Positions 12,684 through 22,917 of a DNA stretch of 64,000 nt are shown here, piece by piece. This stretch comes from Gracilaria gracilis (Eukaryota; Rhodophyta; Florideophyceae; Gracilariales; Gracilariaceae). Where the stretch lies: NCBI GenBank assembly GCA_030374805.1, contig JARGSG010000035.1, positions 372,001 to 436,000 on the forward strand, given 5' to 3'. Every line of letters begins with the position of its first letter. Within the stretch, counting starts at the first letter, position 1. A model generated the notes under the pieces. It searched no databases. It was not told the DNA's origin and saw only the letters and a program-made list of their open reading frames with translations. The translations under genes were made by a program, and so were the position numbers.

Positions 12684-13628
12684 GATGTTTGTCAAAGTAA
12701 GAGTCACCACTGAGGTGCTTGATCCTGCTCTTGGCCGAGATATATACGATGGAATGAATGGGAAGTCATCACATCCCAGCAAGCTGTTACTGGAAGCGGC
12801 CCAGTTTGTGCACAACGACACTGCTTCAAACAATGAGATAGAGAAATCCTGAAGTCAAGGATAACTAATTCTGGTAAGCAAAACGGGTCAGGGCAAAGAA
12901 TTTACTCCCTATTTTCCGCCGCCATCGGTAGAGCACTTGAACCTTTGCAAAACGAGATGGTACGATTTTGACCCTAATCAACTACCCCAAAGAAGAACAT
13001 ATTGGAACTAACTAATCTACACTTTCGCATGAAAAAGGTTCGCGCTTTTCCTGCGAATGTACCCGTTACTTTGGTGCTTCAGATTGCCAATGAAGAGTCT
13101 CAAACCAGGAAAAGAAATGAGGAAATTGATTCTGATGATAAAGATTTGAGTGAAGAACACCGAGCAACACGTAAGGCGGCAGAGTATTTGCTTCTTTCAG
13201 GAAGTTTTGAGACTGAAGGAGAGTTTGATACTGCATGGATATCAGCGTGGAAAGCCGTACGTCGCAAATGTCGCGCACAATTTGCAATATTGGTTCCAAT
13301 CATGAACGACGCTGGATTCGAACAAGTGCCGCAGCTTCCATCTGTGATATCCAGTTCGGAAGAGAGACGTATTATCAGCATATAAAGTCTTGCACTCTTT
13401 CACATGAAGATTTGGAAGCACTTGCAATAACTACTAATTGGTGACAGGAGTGGATTGAAGTCCGGTCATGGGCCAGAGTGGGCGAAAGAAGTGCAAAGGC
13501 TCAACAGAACTTTGAAAGCATTAGCAAATGGATCCAGTGAGGCCTATAGTATGTTGGCGTTCCATGGGTTATTCGTGAAGGAACTACTGTCGGATTTAGA
13601 GATTCAACGCTTTGAGGATGGGTTCTAA
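12684..13628 (+). pseudogene. Further coding segments downstream of the accessory ORF
   Basis: Three short open segments follow on the same strand: 12,684-12,850 (MFVKVRVTTEV...), 13,002-13,385 (127 codons with an acidic patch NEEIDSDDKDLSEEH and a Trp-containing segment AWISAWKAVRRK) and about 13,444-13,628 (ending ...LEIQRFEDGF then stop). They are in different frames and could be exons or a decayed continuation of the 11,914 gene. No family recognised. Confidence 0.3.
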
Positions 13629-14325
13629 TATAGTTGTCTTCGTTGGTGGAGGTTTGAAAGGTGTATCGGAACCCTTATTAAGAAAAAGGGATTATGCAAG
13701 GAGTACTATGTTAGCTAGTAGTTGAAGGTTTTGGGAGAGTCCACATTAAAAGTTCATTTGGAGCCCTCAATGTGCGTTTTAACAACGGTTAAGTTACTCT
13801 GTGACAGTTTCCATTTGCGCAGTTATACGTAGTGCTGCAATGGATGTTCTGTCGGGCACGCTGAGAAAGAAAGCAATATCGGATACTGCCGCCTCAATCG
13901 AACTACCTCACATTGAAATGCTGGGTTTCTGTGGAATTTGAATTTCGAGCTGTTTGTAGCCCTTCGACGGGAACGGTTCTGGGATATTTTCTGACCGTCG
14001 CTGACTGTTTTTATTGCAAAGTTCCTGTTTTTTCCGAAACGGCCTCAAAATCTATCGGTGGGAACGCTGGTGTGGTTTGTGATGAATGAATACCGCCAAT
14101 TCATGCTGCCAGTGCGCACTTCATGCTAGGTAAGGTGCATGCGCGAAGAATCTGCATTTTGAGCAAACGCGATGCATGCGTCAAAATCATCATGCAGGTG
14201 TAACGGGGATAGTCATATAAACTCGCTTCCGCCACGCACGTGGGAGCTCACTACAGGAATCGTCGTCCACGTTCATCAGCTGTCCGGCCAGACGCTTTTG
14301 TACCCCAGTTGACTCACATGTACTT
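13629..14325. other. No gene seen; boundary between two transposon nests
   Basis: Contains no convincing open frame. A GATGCATGCGTC word near 14,170 recalls words near 1,270-1,340. It may include the lost end of the Plavaka-like element. Confidence 0.4.
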
Positions 14326-14370
14326 CGAACGAACGAAGCCTTTATTTATGTAATTTGAAACGGTCGTTGC

Positions 14371-14809
14371 TCACGCAATTGTGTGCGTCTGGGTGGACAG
14401 CATACAGCGACGCAGGTTCACGGCAGTGGCTGTGAGCTGGAGGACGATACATTCAAGAAGTAACACTAGCGTGTGGTACTCGGTAATCGGGTTGGACCCG
14501 CGCACGCTACTAACGTATTCAGCAATGCGGCGGGAAAACTGCTTTGCAGTCACCAAGGCCCCCTTGGACGTCTATCGCAGAAGTGACGAATTCAACGTTT
14601 CTCTCTGCGCATATAGCGTCGTACTTCGTGTGTTTTGAGGTTTCCACTTTTGTTGCGGCTGCTGCTGCCGATCGTGAAGCCGCAAGAGTGTAGTTGGGGC
14701 TACTAGGACTCACAACCGTAACATCGACACCGATAGGTTTTGGATGGAATCTTATATCTTCGATAAGTACCCAAGGGTAGATCCATGTGCCACTGCGAAT
14801 TTTCGTCAA
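14371..14809 (-). pseudogene. C-terminal end of the older LINE's ORF2
   Basis: Two overlapping frames (14,519-14,809 and 14,371-14,556) match the last about 140 residues of the younger copy, including the DIRFHPKPIGVDVTVVSP segment of the presumed restriction-enzyme-like endonuclease and the final RRIAEYVSSVRGSNPITEYHT segment. A frame change separates them. Confidence 0.75.
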
Positions 14810-15004
14810 GATTTTGCTAGGATGGAAACTTTCATTCTCTCGTGACGTGAAGACAAAAAGGCGGTTGTTTCAGAAATTGGTAAAACACATCTCGAAGAGC
14901 GTTATGCCGTCGCGTGGCACCAAGCCCTAGAGCTATTGGACAGACTATAACATGGTACACGAACGAACGAGGCCTTTATTTATGGAATTTGAGATGGTCG
15001 TTGA

Positions 15005-18000
15005 TCACGCAGTTGCGTGTGCCTGGGTGGACAGCGTCCAGCGTCGCCGGTTTTCGGTAGCGGCTGTTAGCTGAAGAACGGTTCGTTCGAGGCGTAGGGC
15101 CAGCGTGTGGTACTCGGTGATCAGGTTAGACCCACGTACACTGCTAACGTACTCAGCTATGCGGCGGGCGAACTGTTTTGCGGAGTCTTCAAGGCCTCCA
15201 TGAACGTCAAACGCAAAGAGAACAAACTCGAAGTTGCTATCCGAGCAGATTGCGTCGTATTTGGTGCGTTTTAAGTTTTCGGCTTTCGTTGCGGCCGCCG
15301 CTGCGTTTCGTGATGCTGCGAGGGTGTAATTATGGCTACCCGGGCTCACCACTATGACATCAACGCCGATGGGTTTCGCATGAAATCTTATATCGTCAAT
15401 GAGCAAGTCCATTCGCCACTGAGCGTTTTCGTCAAGGTGCTGCTGGGATGGAAACTTCCACTCTCTGGAGACTTGCAGGCAAAGGGGAGGTTGTTTCAAG
15501 CAGTTGTAGAATAAATTTCGAAGGGCGTTATGGCGTCGGGTGGCACCAAGTCCTACTAGGCATACCATAGCATGGTAACCCAGTGGATCTAACAGTGGCA
15601 CAGAGACGGCGTTTGATCCAGCGCATGACACACAGGGTGTGTTGGAGAGAAGTTTTTCGCCAAGACGAAGATCTTTCATGGTTTTCATGATTTCTGGAGC
15701 TGGTGACGGGTTTGATGTGGGATGGATGAAAGAAGTAAAACAAAGCGACGCCTCTACTGTGGAGACAGATTTGAGGCGTGCACGTTGAAGACGGCGAGTG
15801 TAAGTCTCCTTTCGGGGAAGGGCGTGCAGAGAAGCTAAGTGATCTATGATCGCATCTTGATACAAATGTTGCAACTTGGCGATGCTGCAATTCCCGTCCG
15901 CTCTGGCTGTCAAAGAGTCGAACGCAAATTCGTGCGACAGCGCATAAGATTCTTTGATGACATTGGCGATTTGCGCCAAACGCATGAAGTGAGGCGGTAC
16001 CACCGCAAATGGCTGGAGAGCTTGCTGTATCTGGGAGTTGATTAATGACCAGGCTGCCATGAAGGAGGAAAAAAATGCTTCACTACGCACCCATGAGGCT
16101 CTGGAAAGACCAAGACCGCCCTTGTTGAAAGGGAGGCAGGCTCTCTTCCAGCCTTGTGTGCTAATCTGTCTGTGGATCTGGTGAAACACCCTTCGCTGTT
16201 CTTCATCGAAATATTCGACTTCGAACTGGGTTAAATGCGGCGGGGTGGTACGCAGAACGTATGTGAATTTGCAAGCACCTGCGCAAAAACGCAGCAGGGT
16301 CAGAGCGATATGAGGGTCGTTCAAAGCAGCAAGGGAATCACAGATGGCACGCTGTTGGGCTCTACCAGACCGCAATGCCTTTTTGACGGCATTGCCGTAA
16401 CCCAATGGGGCACCGAGCACGATAATAGCCCTGTCATGATTGATGGAAGCAGGGAAGCTCGGAATTGTCGGACTTCGCCACCACCATGCGAATGATTTTT
16501 GTAGGTTAGGAACAAACCCAATCTGGGCCCCTTCGGTGTTTAGCGTTGTGAGGAAAGAAGACGCCACGTCACGTTTCAAGAGGAAGTTTCCTTCATCTGC
16601 GTAGAAGAGGTTTAAAACAGGCTGGAAACGGTCCTGCAATTTGAGGACAAGTGGATGAAGGGCTAGGGCGAAGAGAAGCGGACTGAGCGGATCGCCTTGT
16701 TGCGTGGCCGTTCTGCTCTCTATAATGAACTCTCCAAAGCGTAACGGAATTACTGTGCGGTAGCAGTAGTGTACGAATCGGGCCATACCCGGGGCATTTT
16801 TGATGACTTCGTTCAGGATGAATTGGCGCTCCACTGCGTTGACGGCGTTTGTGGCATCGATGCTGAGAAGTACCAAGTCCTCTCTTCGCAGTTTGTTTGA
16901 AACATTGCGAAGGATATGAACAATTGCTTCGCTGCCACAGGAGGTTCCGACACCTAAATGGTGAGGGCGCCAGTAGGATTGTACTGAGGGGTCTTTGGAC
17001 ATGGTTTGGGCCACCATTCGGGCTATGAATCTACGCCAGACCAGCCCAATTGCAAGGGGTCGCAGTTTGGAGGAGCGGGGTTTTGGAATGCCTATGAGGC
17101 TTCCTGTGGAGAACCACTGCTCGAAAACGGGAGGTGGGCCACCAGCGATGACAGCATTGACGAACGAAGTCACTTCCTTAAGAATGGGGCGATCTGGGGG
17201 TTGGTCGCCCGGCGTTGCCGCCAGGTACTTCAGAAAGAGCGGACGCATTCCGTCTGGCTTTGGAGAAGAACTTTTAGACGTTTGTAGGATTGTCCTGCGA
17301 ACAATAGACTCGTCAAGTGCCAGGGGGGATGGCAGGAACTCCGGGGGGGGGGGGGGGGTAGGAGTGAGAGGGATAGAGGGAGACGGGTGCAGATTGGCCA
17401 GAGGTGTTGCGGTCTGTTCCGACGGCGTGACTGGTTGGCATTCAGCACCTAGGATGGCACATGCTTTTTTGCATTCACCTGCTAGAAAGGCCTTTCTGGC
17501 TCTCCGCTGTTTGTTGGAAGGAGATGAAGATTGGGCTGGGGTACGTAAGTGAGCCACACAGGCCTCGTCATATAAAGTATTCCATTCGCCACGCAGCGCC
17601 ATGTGAACTCTGCGTTTGATGGAACGGTGGAGCGAGGGTCGGTTTCTATTTCGTGTTTCTCCGCGGCCGTTTCGGCGGAAGACAAGCTTGGGCGTGGCGA
17701 TCAGGCGCGTAAAGCAGTGCTGTTTGAGGGAAAGTGTACGAGCTGTGTTGAAATTGTGTAGCACATGGTAGTACAGTTCAATGTAGTCCAGGTGCAAGGA
17801 CCGGGGGAGGAACTCGACGGTTGACAAACGTAGATCAAGAATGGTGGTAACTGAGGAGCAGTCACCCACAGTGGGGGGAAGCGACATAGCAGGGGGCAAA
17901 CAAGTACGGCAGGAGTGGTCTCTTTCAGATACGCTGTGGTTGTACGCTGGTTGTGGTGTCCGTAGGATATACGGTGTTGCTTTGTAAAACCGTGAAGCGA

Positions 18001-18007
18001 TTTTCAT
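15005..18007 (-). CDS. LINE ORF2: reverse transcriptase with C-terminal endonuclease-like domain
   Basis: A 1,000-codon open frame. The reverse transcriptase has motif A (SIDATNAVNAVER, about residue 380), motif B (TQQGDPLSPLLFAL) and motif C at about residue 470, here YADEG. Residues about 790-825 hold a Cys-His cluster (CVSC...GYHAMVC...RRHN), and about 860-890 a segment RMDLLIDDI...GVDVIVV that fits the PD-(D/E)XK-like endonuclease placed after the RT in R2-type LINEs. The older copy has the canonical YADD at the same place, so this copy's motif C has lost an essential aspartate and is probably inactive despite its long frame. The start at 18,007 overlaps the ORF1 end by 83 nt in another frame. 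A Pro stretch coded by a 14-C run lies near 17,345. Confidence 0.85.
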   Translation of the reverse strand: MKIASRFYKATPYILRTPQPAYNHSVSERDHSCRTCLPPAMSLPPTVGDCSSVTTILDLRLSTVEFLPRSLHLDYIELYYHVLHNFNTARTLSLKQHCFTRLIATPKLVFRRNGRGETRNRNRPSLHRSIKRRVHMALRGEWNTLYDEACVAHLRTPAQSSSPSNKQRRARKAFLAGECKKACAILGAECQPVTPSEQTATPLANLHPSPSIPLTPTPPPPPEFLPSPLALDESIVRRTILQTSKSSSPKPDGMRPLFLKYLAATPGDQPPDRPILKEVTSFVNAVIAGGPPPVFEQWFSTGSLIGIPKPRSSKLRPLAIGLVWRRFIARMVAQTMSKDPSVQSYWRPHHLGVGTSCGSEAIVHILRNVSNKLRREDLVLLSIDATNAVNAVERQFILNEVIKNAPGMARFVHYCYRTVIPLRFGEFIIESRTATQQGDPLSPLLFALALHPLVLKLQDRFQPVLNLFYADEGNFLLKRDVASSFLTTLNTEGAQIGFVPNLQKSFAWWWRSPTIPSFPASINHDRAIIVLGAPLGYGNAVKKALRSGRAQQRAICDSLAALNDPHIALTLLRFCAGACKFTYVLRTTPPHLTQFEVEYFDEEQRRVFHQIHRQISTQGWKRACLPFNKGGLGLSRASWVRSEAFFSSFMAAWSLINSQIQQALQPFAVVPPHFMRLAQIANVIKESYALSHEFAFDSLTARADGNCSIAKLQHLYQDAIIDHLASLHALPRKETYTRRLQRARLKSVSTVEASLCFTSFIHPTSNPSPAPEIMKTMKDLRLGEKLLSNTPCVSCAGSNAVSVPLLDPLGYHAMVCLVGLGATRRHNALRNLFYNCLKQPPLCLQVSREWKFPSQQHLDENAQWRMDLLIDDIRFHAKPIGVDVIVVSPGSHNYTLAASRNAAAAATKAENLKRTKYDAICSDSNFEFVLFAFDVHGGLEDSAKQFARRIAEYVSSVRGSNLITEYHTLALRLERTVLQLTAATENRRRWTLSTQAHATA

Positions 18008-18443
18008 TGCGGATAGAGCGGTTTAACGCCGGAGAACGGTTAACATGAGTACTCGGTTGCCTGGTGGTCTCATGCTCGCTTACGCTTGGTCCAGGATGTG
18101 AGCAATCCATTGGGGCTGTTGATTGGGCGGCAAGGGTTACAGTCCCCGGAGCTTGCGTCTGGTCAACAGCGGGCAAAGATTGCGTCGCTTCTGGCGGTGC
18201 TCGGGGTGGAATTGGTTGAATCGTGGACGACGGAGCACGTTGCTTGTACGCAGAGAAGCAGCGGTTCTCGTGCTCTCGCAGTGCATCGGCAAAGGGCAGT
18301 CGGGGTCTCCAATAGGTGGCTGGTGATTCCAAACGGTTGATTTCTTCCCGCAGTTTCAACACAAGCTGTAACACCCACATGTCTGCTTTACTCTGATACA
18401 GAGTTCTAGGCGTCGCTGCAGGGGCGGGGTTTTCCACCGCCAT
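17925..18443 (-). CDS. LINE ORF1, internally deleted
   Basis: 172 codons starting MAVENPAPAATPRTLYQ. The first about 20 residues match the start of the older copy's ORF1 near 22,190, then the text jumps to the older copy's C-terminal third (LVLKLREEINRLESP). About 0.78 kb coding for the zinc-knuckle and central region is absent, and the junction keeps the frame. ORF1 proteins bind element RNA; without the knuckle this one may not. Confidence 0.65.
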   Translation of the reverse strand: MAVENPAPAATPRTLYQSKADMWVLQLVLKLREEINRLESPATYWRPRLPFADALREHENRCFSAYKQRAPSSTIQPIPPRAPPEATQSLPAVDQTQAPGTVTLAAQSTAPMDCSHPGPSVSEHETTRQPSTHVNRSPALNRSIRNENRFTVLQSNTVYPTDTTTSVQPQRI

Positions 18444-18550
18444 TGCAAGGGGCCGTTAGGGACAAGTCTGCTTTTAAGTTTCAACAAGCTGGGAAATGTG
18501 GTTCAAGATTGTCGAAGAAGATCAGATAGCTTATGGATGCTTGGATTTTT

Positions 18551-20990
18551 CCAGTGGATCTAAAAGTGGCCCACTGCCGGTGTTTGATCCGGCACAAGCC
18601 GGACAGGGATTGTTTGAGAACAGTCTTTCGTCTAATCGTAGATCAATTATGGTTTTCATGATCTTCGGCGATGTCGAAGGGCTAAAGGGAGGATGGATGA
18701 AAGAAGTGAATCAGAGCGAAGCCTCTACTCTAGACGCAGATTTGAGACGCGCTCGGTGCAGGCGATAGATGTAAGTCTCTGTTTGTGAAGGGGCCTAGAG
18801 AGATGCTAGGTGATCAACGATGGCATCGTGATAAAGTTGTTGCAACTTGGCGATGGTGCCGTTCTCATTTGCTCTTGCGGTCAAGGAATCAAACGCAAAT
18901 TCGTGTGAAAGTGCGTAGGAGTGTCGGATGACGTTAGCAATTTGTGCAAACCGTATGACGTGTGACGGTGTTACAGCAAATGGTTGCAGGGCACGTTTTA
19001 TCTCGGAGTTGATCAGTGACCATGCTGCCATAAAAGAAGAATCGAATGCATCGCTGCGCACCGATGAGGCTCTCGAGAGGCCAAGACCTCCTTTTATGCA
19101 ATGGCAGGCAGACTCTCTTCCAACCTTGCGCACTAATCTGTCTGTGGATCTGCTGAAACACCCTTCGCTGTCCTTCTTCGAATATTTTGACTTCGAACTG
19201 GGTTAAATGCGGCGGGGGTGGTTCGTAGCAGCTGCTACCTGCGCAGGTATGTGAATTTGCAAGCACCGCCGCAGAAGCGCAGCAGGGTGAGAGCCATATG
19301 TGGTTCATTCAAGGCGAATAGAGAATCACGAAGCATACGTTGGCGTGCTCGACCAGAACGCATCAGTTTCTTGACAGACATTCCATGACCTAGGGGAGCG
19401 TCCAGCACGGTGATGGCCTTATCCTGATTAATAAAAGAAGGAAAGTCGGGGACTACTGGGATTCTCCACCACCATGCGAATGATTTCTGGACGTTGGGGA
19501 CGAAACCAATTTTTGCTCCCTCACTGTCCAGTGCTGTGAGAAAGGAAGGTGCTATTTGACTTCTGAGGAATAAGTTACCATCGTCTGCGTAGAAAAGGTT
19601 AAGCGCAGGCTGGAAACGTGACTGAAGTTTAAGGACCAGGGGATGCAAGGCTAGCGCAAAAAGCAGCGGACTGAGAGGGTCTTCTTGTTGCGTTCCGGTT
19701 CTGCTTTCTATGATGAACTCGCCAAATCGTAACGGAATTACCTCGCGATAGCAGTAGTGTATAAACAGGGCCATGCCGGGGGCCTGTTTGATGACTTCGT
19801 TCAGGATGTGCTGTCGCTCCACTGCGTTGAAGGCGTTCGTGGCGTCGATACTGAGCACCACCAAGTCTTCTCTGCGAAGTTTGTTGGTGAAATTGCGCAC
19901 GATGTAGACGATTGTTTCGCTACCACAAGAGGTACCAACACCGAGCTGGTGAGGCCGCAAGTAGGACTGAACTGTGGGGTCCCGAGACGTGATTTGTGCC
20001 ACCATTCGTGATATAAACCTCCTCTAATTCAGCTCGATTGCCAGGGGGCACAGTTTGGATGAACGGGGCTTCGGAAGGCCTATGAGACTACCAGTAGAAA
20101 ACCACTGCTCGGAACCGGGAGGCAAGGCGCCAGCAATGACGGCGTTAGCAAATGCCGCCACTTCCTTTAGTGTGGGGCGGTCTGGGAGTTAGACGCTCTG
20201 CGTTGCCGCTAAGGACTTCAAGAAGAGTGGACGCATACCATCTGGACCTGGAGAGGAGCTTTTAGAAGTATGCAGAATTGTTCTGCGAACAAAAGCCTCG
20301 TCAAGTACTAGAGGCGGAGACAGGTTTTGGAGGGAGTAGGAGTGATAGGAATAGAGGGGGGCGGATGGAGATTGGTGATGGTCGTTGCAGTTTCTTGAGA
20401 CGGCGTCACTGGCTGTGACTCGGACCCCAGGATGGCACACGCTTTTGTGTATTCACCGGCTAGAAACGCCTTTCTGGCTCTTTGTTGTTTGTTCGGAGGT
20501 GGTGCCGATTGCCTATTAGTGCGTATGCGGGCCTCACAGGCTTCATCATACAAGGAATTCTACTCACCGCGCAGTGCCATGTGGACTCTGTGTTTGAGGG
20601 AGCGATGTAGCGAGGGGCGGTTTCTATTACGTGGTTCTCCTCGGTCGTTCCGATGGAAGACGAGTTTGGGTGTGGCGATGAGGCGGGTGAGGCACTGTTG
20701 CTTCAGTGCAAGTGTACAAGCTGAGTTGAAATTGTGTAACAGGTGGTAGTAAAGGTCGATGTAGTCCAGGCGCAGAGAGTGCGAGAGAAATTCGATCGTT
20801 GAGACACGTAGGTCGAAAATGGTGGTAATGGAGGGGCAGTCACCCACAGTGGGGGGAAGCGGCATAGCGAGGGGCGAGAAGTTTTAACAACTGGGCCTTC
20901 TCTCATATAAGATGAGGTTGAGCGTTGGTTGTGGTGTCTGTAGGGTATACGCAGATGCTTTGTAAGGGCGTGAAACGGTTTTCATTGCGC
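18551..20990 (-). pseudogene. Older LINE's ORF2, main part
   Basis: Segments at 20,560-20,865 (MPLPPTVGDCPSITTIFDL), 20,308-20,553, 19,235-20,005 and 18,795-19,133 run collinear with the younger copy. The 19,235-20,005 segment has motif A (SIDATNAFNAVER) and motif C (YADDGN) intact. Several frame changes and stops separate the segments, so no full protein is possible. Confidence 0.8.
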
Positions 20991-22210
20991 GTGGAGGGGT
21001 TAAGCGCCGGAGAGCGGTTAACAACAGTACTGGAGGGCTCATTGTTCTGTTGCCCATACGTTACTATGCGTGCGGGTGAGCAATTTATTGGCCCAGTCGT
21101 CTGTGCGGCACGTGTTACAGTCCCGTGCTTGTTGTCTTGGAGGGAGGGCTCTGCAGATTGTCGCGCCGATAGCGGGCTGCGAAGTGGAATTGGTTGAATC
21201 GTTGAGGACGGCGCCCGTTGCTTAACCGCAGTAAACACATCGTTTTCATGCTGTCGCAGCGCATCAGAAAAGAGTAGACGGGTCTCCCGTGGGTAGCAGG
21301 TGACTCCAAACAAGTGATTTCTTCTCGGACTTTCAAAACGAGTTGTAAGAGGTCATCGCTGGGTTCCGAGTTTTGAAAGAGGCTCATTAGGTTTTCAATG
21401 GGGTCGACGGTGATCTGTAGTGAACGAGTAATACGACAGTGGCCAACAGTAACCTCGTGGAAGCGGTTGTACGCAGGTTTCAACAACAGCGGAATGCAGC
21501 TTTCAGGAGCGAACACCAAAAAGCTGCGGGGTCACTGGTTTTTACCAGCGTCAGTGGTTCACGTATTCCAGCTTCGGCTAGACAGCGGGTAATGTTGAAG
21601 GGGTTCTGTATAGGCTTTCGCTGAGCAGCGGTGCGGAGTACGGCAAATTTCTTTGCCTCATATCCGATCGTGTTGACAGTTGTGCGATAAATACGGTTAC
21701 GAGCATTCTTGGAGAGAGAAAGGTTGCTAGAGTTGAACTCATGAAGAGTGGCAGCCGTTTGAAGCGTAATTGCAGTCAAACGTGAGGCTTTGGCAGCAAC
21801 AGGTTTTGGGAGACGACGTTGGAGAACCTGTGCATACGTAAAATTTGAAGGGTCATGTTTGGTATTTTCTTCATTCGCTTGTTCTGGAGACGTTGATGAC
21901 GGAGTAGCAGAGTCAGGGCGATTCGTACTGAACTTGTGGTGGATGTACGAGCAAAAGCTCCTAAGTCTGCAAAATCTCCGGTCACGAGATGCGCAGTGCA
22001 TGATAGCTGCCTGTTTTGGTGGCCTAACACATGAACACGTCCACAAACTTTTTTATATCTGCGGCTTTGCCGAAGTCCAGCTTTGGGCTGAAAATGTTTT
22101 TGGAGGTCATTATAAACTGTAGGAGAGCATAACTCTGATACAGAATTTTAAGCGTCGCTGCTGGTGCGCGGTTTCCCACCGCCATTGCCAGAGCAAGTTA
22201 GGGACAAGAC
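20903..22210 (-). pseudogene. Older LINE's ORF1, longer form
   Basis: The start near 22,185 (MAVGNRAP) matches the younger copy. A degenerate zinc-knuckle-like segment (GHQNRQLSC) lies near 22,000, then a basic segment (VLQRRLPKPVAAKASRL) near 21,800 and a helical region shared with a fragment at 28,925-29,268. The C-terminal third (20,903-21,313) is Pro/Ser-rich and ends 5' of ORF2. Frame changes occur near 21,310, 21,500 and 22,020. Confidence 0.65.
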
Positions 22211-22288
22211 TCTTGGGGTTTTAAACAGGCTAGGAGTGGTGGCTCGAGCAGAATAAAAAAACCAGAAAAAGAATATTGGGTTAGAACG

Positions 22289-22582
22289 GGGGGACGGAGA
22301 ATCTACGCACTGTGATATATGTCAAAAAAGAGCCTGAGAACCTCCCTTTTTATGTAACAAATTAACAACGATCCTCCCTTCATATTGTAACGCTCTCAGA
22401 ACCTCCCAATCCCCTGTGCTCCCGCCAAGTGTCTGGAGCCTCCCGATCAGAGTTCCTCATTGGCCACCGCCCATTCCAGGGCGTGACACAAACTTGGTGA
22501 CGCCCAGCGGCTTTTGATGCGACCAATGTTGCGCTTTTGTGGCCGACGTCAGCTTCAGTTCAAAAAGTCCGCGCTTTTGAGA
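22289..22582 (+). repeat. MULE left terminal inverted repeat
   Basis: Begins GGGGGACGGAGAATCTACGC. Contains four AACCTCCC-like boxes at 22,339, 22,371, 22,400 and 22,437 (spacing 32, 29, 37) with TGTAAC words between them, and an inner TTCAAAAAGTCCGCGCTTTT word. Confidence 0.93.
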
Positions 22583-22917
22583 TACGCAAGTCAAAAATGT
22601 CATGGCTTTTGCAATATCTGAGTGTCAGCCCTGCCCTGGCCGGCATGAAACGCTCCCCACCTTCTCTGTCTCACAACGGCGACGCTCTTCGCAGCCCTGC
22701 TGAACAATTACAACTCTCTTGATTATTTATCTGGTGCTCTTTCTTTCTCTTGGAACTTGAACGCGACTCGGCAACACAAACGCTCAGATGTGCATGCAAC
22801 AAGGATACAAGCCACACGTTTTGTTCTACGTCTTACTGTTGAAGTACGGAACACAAACTCTTTATTACGTCATTCACGAACATGAACTAACACATTCTAT
22901 CTTTGTAATGACTGATA

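Larger units (their letters stand above)
3267..13628. mobile_element. Plavaka-like (CACTA superfamily) DNA transposon, interrupted
   Basis: A decayed transposase is read on the minus strand from about 11,561 down to 9,445 and resumes at 3,919 down to about 3,267 after a gypsy-type insertion (3920-9437). A second, divergent coding stretch runs on the plus strand from 11,914 to about 13,628. The two together look like a two-gene DNA transposon with a shared promoter region near 11,640-11,910. I could not find terminal inverted repeats or a target duplication, so the outer limits are only those of the recognisable coding sequence. Confidence 0.55.
14958..18530 (-). mobile_element. Younger LINE copy, inserted in the older one
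   Basis: A 3.57-kb element with an almost uninterrupted ORF2 (15,005-18,007) and a shortened ORF1 (17,925-18,443). The 3' end shows AATAAA within AAATAAAGGCC and ends in a CGTTCGTTCG tail (14,960-14,970). Compared with the older copy it lacks about 0.78 kb of ORF1. The flanks (about 14,945-14,957 and 18,526-18,539) are only loosely similar, so the target duplication is unclear and the right limit is approximate. Confidence 0.8.
14326..22248 (-). mobile_element. Older LINE, split by a younger copy of the same family
   Basis: The 3' piece (14,326-14,957) aligns to the 3' end of the younger copy and stops in a GGCACCAAGYCCTA...CATGGTA context. The sequence resumes at about 18,551 with the AGTGGATCT that follows the same context in the younger copy. 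The two pieces are therefore one element interrupted by an insertion. The 5' end, near 22,248, abuts part of a gag/RT retroelement fossil. ORF1 and ORF2 are both multiply broken. The 3' end carries AATAAA and then a short CGTT repeat, not poly(A). Confidence 0.8.
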
